From positions 62,001 through 126,000 of the forward strand of contig NW_020167537.1 of assembly GCF_001641265.1 (NCBI RefSeq): a DNA stretch of 64,000 nt, in the 5' to 3' direction. The DNA is from Pseudogymnoascus destructans (Eukaryota > Ascomycota > Leotiomycetes > Thelebolales > Thelebolaceae). The position numbers and the translations under genes are program-made. Below, piece by piece: positions 53,639-64,000 of the stretch (position 1 is the stretch's first letter; every line of letters starts with the position of its first letter). The notes beneath the pieces are model-generated. The model was not told the origin of the DNA, did no database searches, and saw only the letters and a program-made list of their open reading frames with translations.

Positions 53639-54547
53639 TGTCATACTGACATTCGTTGCACTCAGTTTGCTATCAAACTCAAGAGCAAACTTGGAAATCT
53701 CCTCCTCAAACCTACAAGTCACTATACATATTCTGGCTTATCACACCAACAACAAGAGCAATACTACTCAATGATTGCTACAACCATCTATGATTCATTA
53801 CACGTCATCGCTCCTTAGTTACTGGGCTGATATTACCACATAGCATATCTCTACAACCCTCTATGATTCATTACATGACATCACTCATACTACCACATGA
53901 CATATCTCTACCAACTAGAGGCCTAGGAGCATCAACGATAGCTCTAAAAGCTCCTACAAACCTCTATGATTCATTACACGTCATCGCTCTTTAGTTACCC
54001 ACAAGATTGGTTAAGTTATGACATAATTTGTCTATGACATAATTTGTCTATAGGGGTACTCTGACCTTGGACCTCCTTTTACTTCCTATAGGCTAGGAAC
54101 CTAGGATATGGTTCTATGGGATTCTCTTACGTTGACTACAGTTACAAGCCTGGTAAGTCATGGAAAGTCTTGGAAAATGAGAGAACTATACTCCTTTAGC
54201 ATAAATAGGATTACCCTTTCCTTAAGAAAGGGCAAGCAGACAATACAGTAAATCGACTATCACATACTTCCACGTCTTTTCCAAGCTTCCAAGCATTGAT
54301 CTTGTTACTCCTTGTTTCTGAAAAGTCAGTGAGGTGTTAACCTCTGACTTACCCCTGAGTTCCCAGACTCAACATTTGTTGCAACTTGTCTGAACCACTT
54401 CACTACATCACACACCTGATTGCTGCGTTGTGAAATAGTCTAAGCTACGACCCTTTGGCTCTGTTTTCTAAGACAGTGTGTTGTCTTAGTAAATTCATCC
54501 CTTCCTTGGGTGGCTAGATTCTCACATCTGGTGCACCCACCATTACA
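53639..54547 (-). mobile_element. Solo LTR, family B, TSD TGGTC
   Basis: 909 bp, reverse orientation; ends TGTCATACTG...CCATTACA on plus; duplications 53634-53638 and 54548-54552. Inserted between the RNase H and RT regions of Copia-2. Confidence 0.93.
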
Positions 54548-54915
54548 TGGTCCTGGGTTAACAAGGTATTCGGATAGTTTCTGCACTGTACGGGATATAT
54601 CTGGTCTTGTAACCACTGCAGTGTAGTTGGTAGATCCTACTTTCTGTTGATATAGGTGGATTTGCTGTTTCTCTGCTTGCCCATCGTATGGAGTGAGATT
54701 GTCATTAACCATTGGAACCTTAACTGTTTTCGACAATGGCGTTACTCCGTACGTAGTCGTTATTTTGTCGATGTATGAGTTCTGGTATAGCCAGAGTGTT
54801 CTCTCTGTCCGGTCTCTTATAATTCTTATTCCTAAGAACCATTCAAGTTCTCCTATTTCGCAGAATTCATAGGCTTCCATGAGTTTCATACGGAACTCTG
54901 TTGCTTCTGCCTTAT

Positions 54916-55851
54916 TGTCATACTGACATTCGTTGCACTCAGTTTGCTATCAAACTCAAGAGCAAACTTAGAAATCTCCTCCTCAAACCTACAAGTCACC
55001 ATACATATCTTGGCTTATCACACCAACAACAGAAGCAATACTACTCAACGATTGCTGCAAACTCTTCTACTACATCTGTTTATGCTACATACATCACGGC
55101 ATATCATTTGGACACTCATTGAACAAGTTATTAAGAAAATCTCCTCCTTAAGGGGGTGGGTCAATACTACCACATGGCATATCTCTACCAACTAGAGGCC
55201 TAGGAACATGAACGATAGCTCTAGAAGCTTCTACAACCCTCTATGATTCATTACACGTCATCGCTCCTTAGTTACCCACAAGATTGGTTAAGTTATGACA
55301 TAATTTGTCTATAGGTACTCTGACCTTGGACCTCCTTTTCACTTCCTATAGGCTAGGAACCCAAGAGATGGTTCTATGGGATTCTCTTACGTTCACTACA
55401 TGATTAGCAAGCTAGTTGTGGGTCGCACTTGATTTCTAATACATTTACCAAGCCTGGTTAGTCATGGAAAGTCATGGAAAATGAGAGAACTACACTCCTT
55501 TGGCATAAATAGGATTGCCCTTTCCTTAAGAAAGGGCAAGCAGGCAATACAGTAAATCGACTAGCACATACTTCCACGTCTTTTACAAGCTTCCAAGCAT
55601 TGATCTTGTTATTCTCTGTTTTTGAAAAGTCAGTGAGGTGCTAACCTCTGACTTACCCCTGAGTTCTCAGACTCAACATTTGTTGCAACTTGTCTAAACC
55701 ACTTCACCACATCATACACCTGATTGCTGCGTTGTGGAATAGTCTAAGCTACAACCCTTTGGCTCTGTTTCCTAAGACAGTGTGTTGTCTTAGTAAATTC
55801 ATCCCTTCCTTGGGTGGCTAGATTCTCATATCTGGTGCACCCACCATTACA
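54916..55851 (-). mobile_element. Solo LTR, family B, TSD CTTAT
   Basis: 936 bp, reverse orientation; duplications 54911-54915 and 55852-55856. Inserted in the reverse transcriptase region of Copia-2. Confidence 0.93.
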
Positions 55852-58800
55852 CTTATGGTAGGGGTGGCTTAGAATGCAGATATCATCTACATAGAAGAAC
55901 ACAATGATTGTAGATGAGACGAATAGGCACTGGGCTTCTGGGACCTGTACGAGGCCTAGCTTCTTCAGTGTATCTGAAAAGTCGCGGAACCATAGGAGTG
56001 GTGACCGTCGGAGTCCATATAAGGCCCTGTTGAGTTTCCAGCATTGTCCTTGCTCCTCAAAACTGTCAGCACACCGTACGTAGAGCTCCTCATCAATTCG
56101 GCCATTTCTAAAGGCGTGACTGCATCTAATTGTTCAGTATCCAAATCGAAGTAGGCTGTAATAGCCATTAAAGCTCAAAAGGTCTTTGAAGCAAGTGTTG
56201 CTGCGTACGTCTCATCATGTATTGAATAGCTTTGTAGGTCCCCTCTTACAACAAGTCTAGCCTTGTATTTGACAAGGTAGCCATTATCGTCAAATTTGTA
56301 GGTAAATACCCACATTAGTGGAATGACAAAACTCCGTACAGTGCTGTCTGGCATCGATTTGAAGGTGTCTTGCTTCCGAAGGTCTATTATTTCCTTTTCT
56401 GCTGCAGCTTTGAAACCAAGCCTATGAGGGTGGTTTGAAGCTGGTTCCAATACTTCGGAGCAGCAGGGAGCTCCGTACGATGTATCTTACGTTTCTGGAA
56501 CTCTGTACCAACGATGAAAGCTTGGTGCTGGCTTATCCTTGCTTCTGGGTGTGCAATGGTTGCAAGGTAGACGTCATGTCTCCGTACACTGTCTTCTGAA
56601 CACTCTGGTGTCATTTCAGGTGTCTGGAGTTGAGGCTCTTCATGTTGGACCTCTATCTCCTTTTGAGGTTCTACCTCTACTGCTTCCTCTTGTTGAAGAG
56701 CTGTATCTGTTGTTTCTGCCTTGTACGTAGTTGATGTTTCTTGTAGAGGTTGTAGAGCTGCGCGCTCCTCTTTATATTTCTCTCCTTCCTTTTCTAAAAG
56801 GTCAGGAAGTTCAATACTGTCTTTTGGAGCTCCAATTCTACAACTGTAGCTTCGTACGATGGATCATACACCTTTGTCTCGTCAAAAGTAACGTCCTTGG
56901 TTACTATAACCCTCTTAAGATTTGGAACCCATATTCTAAAGATGTTTGTAGAGTTGTAGCCAATAAGATAGCCTATTTGGGCATTCCTATCTATCCTCTT
57001 TAGCTTTGGTTGCTTAAGGAGGAGTGTGTAGGCTCTACATCCATAGGCGCGGATATGAGAGAGTAAGGGCTTAGTAAGCTCTGGCTTTTGAAGCTGCGAG
57101 GGTAGGGACTGGAGTAGAAGTCCGTACAGAGTCTCATCATTAATGACAGATGATGGAGACCGGTTTATAAGATAACCTGCAGTCTGAAATATTTCAGGCC
57201 AAATTCCTTGTGGTAGGTTGCCTGCTTCCTTTAAAGCTCGTGAGCGTGTGATTATCATACGGCCTGAACGTTCGATTCCACCATTTGGTTCGGCAGTGTA
57301 CGGGGGTGTAAGCTGCACTTTGTATCCTTCATCTGCAATCCATGCATCCCATTCATCTCCAAGTGATCTCTCACCATCAAGGAAGAAGATCTTTACCTTA
57401 TAACCCCATCGTCTCCATATGTAGCTTACAAAGTCCTTAATTGTTTGTAGGACTGTGCCTTGCCTCTTGTCTTTAATGGTGTAGACATGGTTCATGCGGC
57501 AGAAATCACACTGTAAGTGTAGGGCCTGTGTGCTACCATCGTACGCTTCTGGCATCTGGATAAGGTCTAGGTGCACCTTCTCATAAGGGATCTGTGACCG
57601 TGGTGTAGATCTTCAGGAGATCCTTTTTGTAGCATGGGTAAGGCGGCAGACTTCGCAGTTAGTGTCGTACGAATCCATGTCTGTGACAATAACCCCCTGG
57701 GTCTTCTCTTGGAGCTTCCTTATTGCGTTTTGATTAAGGTGGCCCATTCGATTATGCCACTCCTTTGCAGTGCCTGTTAGGTCTTTGCGAGGTCCGTACG
57801 AGGATAGAACAGTATCTTGGTGCACTTGAGTCATTGATAGGGCTGCGTTTTGAAGGACTTTTGTATTGTCATTCTTAATATATTCAAGGACCCATTGTCC
57901 ATGGATAACTGGAGTGTTGCAGAACGGATTTCCTTCGTAGGTAAGTCCTTCTGTAGCTGTATTCCAATGGACTCCCTTTTGGATGAATCATTTTAAGGAC
58001 GCAACAGAGGTGTGAAATGAATTTCTTGGAGTGTTATGGTTCGTACGGACTTTGTGTCCTTTCCAACCTGGACTTTGATGTCCACGGACCCAAACCCTTC
58101 AATCCTTACTCTCTGGTCTCCAGCTAAGAGGTAGTTTCCGTCCTCACATTCCTTTAGGTTGTAGAACCTCGTACAGTCGTTACAGACATGAATTGTAGCT
58201 CCAGAATCAAGGATTGTGCTCCTTGCAAGCTCATACGTTGAGAGGGTAAGACTTTGAGTGACTTGGAAGGCTGTTGCAAAGGAAACAGGTAGATCCTGGT
58301 TCGTACGGGGTTGTCCTCTGTTTGCCTTGTCCTGGTCTATTGCCCTTTGAATGCAGTATTGAAAGCCTGGCTTTTCACTTATGTAGGCGTCAACTTTAGC
58401 TTCAATGTCTCAGTTTGGCTTCCATGACTTCGTACGCTTCGACTTCATGACATATAAGCAGTCCCTCCACTTATGGATAGAGCCACAAGGGCAATCCGTT
58501 CAGGGCTCCTTGTTCTTCTTCCTGTTATTCCAACCCTGTTGTCCTTGTTGTAGGTTGTTCGTACAGTTCTGAAGGGTAGCAGATGTCTCATTATTGCCTT
58601 CTTGTGTTGCGAAAACTCCATGTTCCCCCCGAGACTAGTGGTCATATCTTGCCTGTCTCTGGTTGATTCGATAGGTCCGTACGACCTCCTCAAACTCATA
58701 TTCCTTTGTCCCTTTGTTGAGTTTGAATGTCCATGGGCCTCAAAATTCGCAGGGTCCTATTGCTTTGAGGAAGTAATATATCGCATCGTGAGGGTCGATA

Positions 58801-58906
58801 ACCTCTGATGCTCGGAGTGTACGGCTTGTGTGTAGAGGGTCTCCCATTTTAGGAGCCACTATTCAAGGTCTACTCCTCTTTGTATTTTGGATGCTTTTGC
58901 CCACTC

Positions 58907-59278
58907 TGTAAGGACACAGGGCACCCAGCTCACAGTAATAGCATATGAGAGTGCGAGTCGGAGGCTAAACGGGTGCTATCCTATAGGTCTACTACGAAGG
59001 GTACAAAAAAGATGAAGGGGGAACCCCGTTGAGTCTGTTTCCTTGAGTACCCGAAACGGGCCTGACTCAGTTATCCCAACCCTAGCCCTGATCCTTCCAC
59101 TGCAACAGGTCAGCATTGACCCTGAACCCTACACCCTTACCATCCCCCACTATAGTGTAACTCGCTATGTGCTCCTCTACTGGTTCGAAACCACACCGAG
59201 TCGGATTTCATGCTTGTAGTGACCGTAACAGTTCTGAGACAGGTTCTTCGAGTATCTAGGTAAGGAGGCATCCTTACA
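58907..59278. mobile_element. Solo LTR-like insertion, family C, TSD CACTC
   Basis: 372 bp starting TGTAAGGACAC and ending GCATCCTTACA, flanked by CACTC at 58902-58906 and 59279-59283. Absent from the matching place in Copia-1 gag. The 8-bp ends are inverted (TGTAAGGA/TCCTTACA). I call it a solo LTR by its TG..CA ends and 5-bp duplication; a small TIR element is not excluded. Confidence 0.78.
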
Positions 59279-59597
59279 CACTCACTCCTCCATTCCTCAA
59301 ATCTAGCTCGTGTAGTTGGTGCAAGCCGCTCCTTAAGCCTTACTAGCATTTCGTATGGAGTATCACAATTGTATGTGTATGGTAGTTTCTTGGATCTTAG
59401 ACCGTAGCCCCTGAATTGCTTCTTCCTGTTTCTCCCATATTTTTCGATCATATTGGAAGTCCGCTTGTAGGTTTCGACGCTCTTCATTCTGGTCGTCTGT
59501 GAGAGATCCGTATGTAATTGGTATGATTGGTTAGGAGGCTTTGATTGATGGTTGGGCTGTCTGACTTGATGTTGCTCTTGTTGACACCCGTGGAGTA

Positions 59598-60529
59598 TGT
59601 AATGGTGGGTGCACCAGATGTGAGAATCTAGCCACCCAAGGAAGGGATGATTTTATTAAGACAACACACTGTCTTAGGAAACAGAGCCAAAGGGTTGTAG
59701 CTTAGACTATTCCACAACGCAGAATCAGGTGTATGATGTAGTGAAGTGGTTTAGACAAGTTGTAACAAATGTTGAGTCTGAGAACTCAGGGGTAAGACAG
59801 AGGTTAGCACCTCACTGACTTTTTAGAAACAAAGAATAACAAGATTAATGCTTGGAAGCTTGTAAAAGACGTGGAAGTATGTGCTAGTTGATTTACTGTA
59901 TTGTCTGCTTGCCCTTTCTTAAGGAAAGGGCAATCCTATTTATGCCAAAGGAGTGTAGTTCTCTCATTTTCCATGACTTTCCATGACTAACCAGGCTTGG
60001 TAAATGTATTAGAAATCAAGTGCGACCCACAACTAGCTTGCTAATCATGTAGCGAATGTAAGAGAATCCCATAGAATCTCTTGGGTTTCTAGCCTATAGG
60101 AAGTGAAAAGGAGGTCCAAGGTCAAAGTACCTATAGACAAATTATGTCATAACTTAACCAATCTTGTGGGTAACTAAGGAGCGATGACGTGTAATGAATC
60201 ATAGAGGGTTATAGAAGCTTCTAGAGCTATCGTTCATGTTCCTAGGCCTCTAGTTGGTAGAGATATGCCATGTGGTAGTATTGGCCCACCCCCTTAAGGA
60301 GGAGATTTTCTTAATAACTTGTTCAATGAGTGTCCAAATGATACTCCGTGATGTATGTAGCATAAACAGATGTAGTAAAAGAGTTTGCAGCAATCGTTGA
60401 GTAGTATTGCTTCTGTTGTTGGTGTGATAAGCCAAGATATGTATGGTGACTTGTAGGTTTGAGGAGGAGATTTCTAAGTTTGCTCTTGAGTTTGATAGCA
60501 AACTGAGTGCAACGAATGTCAGTATGACA
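59598..60529 (+). mobile_element. Solo LTR, family B, TSD GAGTA
   Basis: 932 bp, forward orientation, TGTAATGG...TATGACA; duplications 59593-59597 and 60530-60534. Inserted in Copia-2 gag. Confidence 0.93.
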
Positions 60530-60828
60530 GAGTAGTCTGAGGGACCACGCCACTACCGGTCTGAGCTGCAGTCCGTACGAAGTTAGGAACTGGCCTAACA
60601 GGTGGTACGAGAATAGGGGGGTCATCTAATGCTGGATTAATATAACTCCAAACTCCTGTCTTCATTGAAGCTGTCTTAATCGTCTCTAGCCCCTCATCTC
60701 AGTCTTTTGGGTTGGTGAGGACCACCCCCACCTTCTGTAGGGTGGCCATTATGATGGTGATCGACTCCTAGGAGGGGTTTGAGGTCTGTACGATGTTCGA
60801 AGACGTTCAAAATGTGAACCTAGATGTG

Positions 60829-60843
60829 CTCCGGGCTCATAAC
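60829..60843 (-). other. Copia-2 primer-binding site
   Basis: CTCCGGGCTCATAAC on plus, identical to the site of Copia-1, directly inside the 5' LTR (60844-60944). Confidence 0.72.
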
Positions 60844-60949
60844 TGTTGAGTAATAAATGTATGTATTCCTAACTATGTAACCTATACTTGGCTTTACCGA
60901 TAATCCATACGGAGATCATGTGAGATCATGTGACTATTACAACATATTT

Positions 60950-61788
60950 CAACTAGTTGAAACCACGTGCTAATTAGCTTAGGATCTTCGCATAAGGCCC
61001 TAAAGTCGTAAACATGATTAAAACATGCCTTTAACTATTGTTGACGTTATACAAATCGATGAGCCTTAGGCGGAGGTTTTACATGACATGACATGACATC
61101 ACCCTGCGGAGTACGAAGCGGGCGGTCATCTAGGCGAGATGCAGCGGGATTCTCGCTTCCCGAGTAATTCTGCAGTAGGGGGGTAGGGGTGCTGTGGGAG
61201 GTGCTAGGCTCGTATATTGGCTGCTGTGAGTGGAAGGAAGGAGCGATGGGTGGGGGACTCGGGATATTCGGGAGATTAGGGGTTTGCTCTAAGCGAGGTG
61301 AGGGAAGCGGAGATGATGAAGGGATCACTGCACGCCTTGCTATCCGTGCTAACACCCTCTTGTCCTGTGGCTGTGGGAGCGGCGATGGGGGTGGTTATTC
61401 GAGTCCTCACACTACCATAGCTGGCGCTGTCTGGGCATGAGCTATATGTCGGCTAGAGTACTGACTGGCTCTACTTTAGCTGGCGATAGTTTAGGCCGGG
61501 GCATGTGGCATGGCAAGGCTTGTAGCGCTCCAGTAAGGCTTGTAGCACGCCAGTAGTCGGCTAGAGGTAACTTATAGTCGTTGTCTGTTGTCTGTTGTCT
61601 GTCTCCTTTTTTATTTCCTTACAAAATCTGTATCGGGTCACAGCTCTGTTTGAAGCTGAAGTCGGGTTCTGCGGTTGATATCACGGGTATCTGCCGTCGA
61701 ACGACTCGCTGCGCTTCCCATTACACATATCTATCTACGACCACCCCTTGCGGCAATGGATTGAGCCTCGACCCAACCCGTCGCCACA
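60950..61788. other. Intergenic; promoter and leader of the ABC transporter gene
   Basis: Return to host DNA. A 102-codon Pro/Ser-rich frame on minus (61047-61355) has no domain and is not supported. A short ACATG tandem run lies at about 61082-61098. Confidence 0.45.
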
Positions 61789-64000
61789 ATGGAGAAAGAC
61801 TCCCCTCCCACTCCGCCCCACGGCGACACCTCGACCCCTCCCCCCGCCTCCCTCCCCGAAAAAGAGAAAGACCTCGACTCCAACCTCGAGAGTCCATCCC
61901 GTAGCACCTCCCACGAAGCCTCGCGCCTCCACCCCATCAGCCTGCCCAACAACGCCCTCCAGCCCATCCAATCCTCTCACAGCGCGCAGCTCTCCCTCTC
62001 CTCCGTCGTCCCAGTCGATATCCGTGTCCGCGCTCTCGGCTTAAGCGTCGATACTCACCCGCGCAACCTCCACAGCGCCGATGGGCTCACGAATCTCTTC
62101 CGCCCCAAGCCCCTGGCGGAGTTGCGCTGGCGCCCGCTCCTCGATAATGTCAGTGCGGATATGGAGCGGGGCACGCTGACGGCGATTATTGGGGGCAGTG
62201 GGAGCGGGAAGACGACGATGCTGAATCTGATGTCGGGGCGGATGGGGGATGGGGGGGGCAGTCTACGCGCGAGGGGCTCGGCAACGTTTAATGGCGGACT
62301 GCTTGGGGGTGTGCGGACTGCTTATGTGATGCAACAAGATGTGCTGCTGCCGACACTCACGGTGCGAGAAACGCTACAGTATAGTGCTGACCTGCGGCTG
62401 CCGCCACCGACGACAGCGGAGGAGCGGCGGAGAGTGGTGGAGGAGGTTATTCTTGAGCTGGGACTGAAGGAATGCGCGGACACGCGCATTGGGACGCATG
62501 TGCATAAGGGGTGCTCGGGCGGGGAGAAGCGGCGCACGAGCATTGGTGTGCAGCTGCTAAGCAACCCGAGCGTGATGTTTCTGGACGAGCCGACTACAGG
62601 GCTCGATGCAACGAGCGCATATCAGCTTGTACGCACGCTGCGGGGGCTGGCAGCGAAGGGGCGGACGATTGTGATGACTATTCATCAGCCGCGGTCGGAA
62701 ATTTATGGAGTGTTTGATAATCTGGCCATCCTGACGAAGGGCTCGCCGGTGTATAGTGGGCCAGCGGATGGGTCATTGCCGTATTTTAAGGAGAAGGGCT
62801 ACTCACTGCCGCCGTTTGTGAACCCGGCCGAGTTCCTCATCGACCTTGCGGCTGTAGATAACCGGTCTCCAGAGCTGGAGGAAGCGTCGTTGGAAAAGGT
62901 GCGTCATTTGAAGGAGGATTGGAATCAGGAGTCGCTACGGAAATGGGGTGATGAACATAGCTCTGGTGGTACAGTTATTGCTCCAGGGAACAGTGATTGT
63001 CGGCGCTCAGCATTCTACAGACAATTATTCGTTCTTACAGCGCGGACAACAAAGGTCACCCTGCGAGACCCGATGGAAATGGCTAGCTGCATCATCGAAG
63101 CCGTTCTCATGGGCATAATTACTGGCTGGATCTTCCTTTCTCTCGGTGAGGACCAACCAGGGATCCGCTCGCGCGAGGGCGCGCTCTATACCGCTGCCGG
63201 ACTACAAGGCTACCTAATCCTCATGTACGAGACATACCGTCTCTCGATCGATATCGAGCTCTTCGACCGGGAGCGCGGCGAGGGCGTCGTCGACGTCATC
63301 CCCTTCTTGCTCAGCCGGCGCCTCGCGCGCCTTCTCACTGAGGATCTCCCCGTCCCGTTTATCTTCAGCGTGATCTTCTACTTTATGGCCGGTTTCCGCG
63401 CCGATGCAGCTCAGTTCTTCATTTTCTTCGCCATTGTCCTACTCAACCACTATATCGCCATCGCCTTTTCCTCCGTCTGCATCTCCATCGATCGGAGCTT
63501 CGCTGGCGCCTCACTTATCGGTAACCTGAATTACACCATCCAGAGTCTTGCCTGTGGATACTTCATTCAGAGTAACACCATCCCGGTGTATGTGCGCTGG
63601 CTTAAATGGACAAGTTACGTCTACTATGCCTTTGGTGCTCTGTGCGCCAACGAGTTCGTTGGGCACTTTTATGATTGCCCGCTCGAAGGCGGCGAGGCCA
63701 ACCCGGAGTGCAAGCAGTTTACAGGCGCCTATGTGATGGACTCGCTCGGTTTCCCTCACGATTGGGTATCCACACCCATCCTGGCGCTCCTCGGCTTCGC
63801 AATCCTTTTCTATATCCTTGCCGGCCTCGGGCTACGCTACATACCAGTCGAAATGGCAATCGGGCGCGCGCGCAACTCGGATGCAGATTTCTCGTCCGGA
63901 AAAGAGAAAATGAGCGTGCGTTCGGTAGAGGAAGTGCGTGCTATCGAGATTGGATTATTGAGCTTCGCTCTCGAGCTCGATAAGCGGACTGCGCTGGGGA
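61789..64000 (+). CDS. Full-size ABCG transporter, N-terminal part (YOL075C-like)
   Basis: ATP-driven membrane exporter of the white/ABCG group. The open frame from the ATG at 61789 has no intron and is still open at the window edge after 737 codons. A Ser/Pro-rich N-terminus is followed by a nucleotide-binding domain with Walker A GGSGSGKTT near residue 142, Q-loop VMQQD, signature CSGGEKRR, Walker B VMFLDEPTTGLD and the switch His in MTIHQPRS. Six hydrophobic helices follow from about residue 445 to 690, then a linker and AIEIGLLSFALELDKR, which looks like the start of a second nucleotide-binding domain. The forward order NBD-TMD-NBD-TMD is that of yeast YOL075C and unlike the reversed PDR type. 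The substrate is not known. The second half lies beyond the window. Confidence 0.92.
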   Translation, partial: MEKDSPPTPPHGDTSTPPPASLPEKEKDLDSNLESPSRSTSHEASRLHPISLPNNALQPIQSSHSAQLSLSSVVPVDIRVRALGLSVDTHPRNLHSADGLTNLFRPKPLAELRWRPLLDNVSADMERGTLTAIIGGSGSGKTTMLNLMSGRMGDGGGSLRARGSATFNGGLLGGVRTAYVMQQDVLLPTLTVRETLQYSADLRLPPPTTAEERRRVVEEVILELGLKECADTRIGTHVHKGCSGGEKRRTSIGVQLLSNPSVMFLDEPTTGLDATSAYQLVRTLRGLAAKGRTIVMTIHQPRSEIYGVFDNLAILTKGSPVYSGPADGSLPYFKEKGYSLPPFVNPAEFLIDLAAVDNRSPELEEASLEKVRHLKEDWNQESLRKWGDEHSSGGTVIAPGNSDCRRSAFYRQLFVLTARTTKVTLRDPMEMASCIIEAVLMGIITGWIFLSLGEDQPGIRSREGALYTAAGLQGYLILMYETYRLSIDIELFDRERGEGVVDVIPFLLSRRLARLLTEDLPVPFIFSVIFYFMAGFRADAAQFFIFFAIVLLNHYIAIAFSSVCISIDRSFAGASLIGNLNYTIQSLACGYFIQSNTIPVYVRWLKWTSYVYYAFGALCANEFVGHFYDCPLEGGEANPECKQFTGAYVMDSLGFPHDWVSTPILALLGFAILFYILAGLGLRYIPVEMAIGRARNSDADFSSGKEKMSVRSVEEVRAIEIGLLSFALELDKRTALG

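Larger units (their letters stand above)
53041..60843 (-). pseudogene. Copia-2 gag-pol remains, cut by four solo LTRs
   Basis: Same domain order as Copia-1, on the minus strand. Gag N-terminus lies at 60535-60820, more gag at 59284-59590 and 58440-58906, protease and knuckle region at 57990-58440, and integrase at 56800-57835 (HNRMGHLNQNA, FFLDGERSLGDEW, PPYTAEPNGGIERSGR). Reverse transcriptase is in pieces at 55857-56450 and 54548-54910, and RNase H at 53166-53627 (CSSDALYADC, TTEAELL). Numerous in-frame stops and shifts are present besides the insertions. A TGA at 57988-57990 lies at exactly the place of the TGA of Copia-1. Confidence 0.85.
45307..60944 (-). mobile_element. Older Copia retrotransposon (Copia-2), hosting five nested insertions
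   Basis: Flanked by the duplication TATTT (45302-45306 and 60945-60949). The 101-bp LTRs are 60844-60944 (5', as the element is on the minus strand) and 45307-45366 plus 51535-51575 (3', split by Copia-1); they differ at three positions. A tRNA-type primer site lies at 60829-60843 and a purine tract (as pyrimidines on plus) at 51576-51588. Nested inside are Copia-1 and four solo LTRs, each with its own 5-bp duplication. Without these it would be about 6.7 kb. Its gag-pol is broken. Confidence 0.93.

Noticed and set aside
61047..61355. 102-codon Pro/Ser-rich minus-strand frame
   Set aside because: Low complexity, no domain, and within the probable promoter of the transporter gene.
17488..61788. 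Starship captain (DUF3435 tyrosine recombinase)
   Set aside because: Looked for on both strands among all open frames; none has the expected recombinase pattern. The Starship idea therefore stays an inference from accessory genes only.

Overview
The window is nuclear DNA from a filamentous ascomycete (Pezizomycotina type). The evidence is the gene content and the many short introns (about 41-60 nt, GT..AG, with CTAAC-like branch points), and there are no bacterial operons. Gene models below were spliced by hand from splice signals and reading frames; every spliced model that I call intact keeps an open phase across all junctions.

Left part, 1-17.5 kb, is ordinary gene-dense host DNA. It holds a GDSL esterase (IAH1-like), a cytochrome b5/acyl-CoA dehydrogenase fusion, a GPI-type GH76 protein (DFG5/DCW1-like), two abutting gene remnants (a thioredoxin-reductase-like tail and a DUF1996 tail), and a reductive iron-uptake cluster. 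In the cluster a ferric reductase makes ferrous iron at the membrane, a multicopper oxidase (FET3 type) re-oxidises it, and the FTR1 permease carries it in. Two exact ATCTGATAA sites, the type bound by the iron-responsive GATA repressor of filamentous fungi, lie upstream of the reductase gene.

Middle part, 18-61 kb, is an accessory region made largely of mobile DNA and broken genes. In order it contains: decayed LTR-element pieces; a sirtuin pseudogene; a second, intact ferric-reductase-like gene; a Ginger-like DNA transposon with 24-bp terminal inverted repeats and a 4-bp duplication; a lysine/glutamate-rich repeat protein; a frameshifted BYS1-like gene; an AA11-like polysaccharide monooxygenase gene cut by a solo LTR; a 1119-residue DUF3723 protein divergent from a broken kinase-like gene; a hAT-like unit with a histone H3 variant and a protein of unknown function; a decayed pogo-like transposase; and two nested Copia retrotransposons. 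The younger Copia has two identical 89-bp LTRs and sits in one LTR of the older Copia, which also holds four further solo LTRs. All of these insertions keep their 5-bp target duplications.

The most unusual signals are: (1) a near-periodic lattice of the palindrome CGTACG, at least 26 copies in 6.2 kb and mostly about 130 bp apart, across the younger Copia and shared with the older one; (2) a Cys-rich gene (DUF3716-like) in both Copias, antisense to gag-pol and next to the 3' LTR; (3) a histone H3 variant lacking lysines 9 and 14, packed with a hAT transposase and sharing with it an intron-borne TTCTGGTAATC repeat.

Right part, 61-64 kb, returns to host DNA with a full-size ABCG transporter gene that runs off the window.
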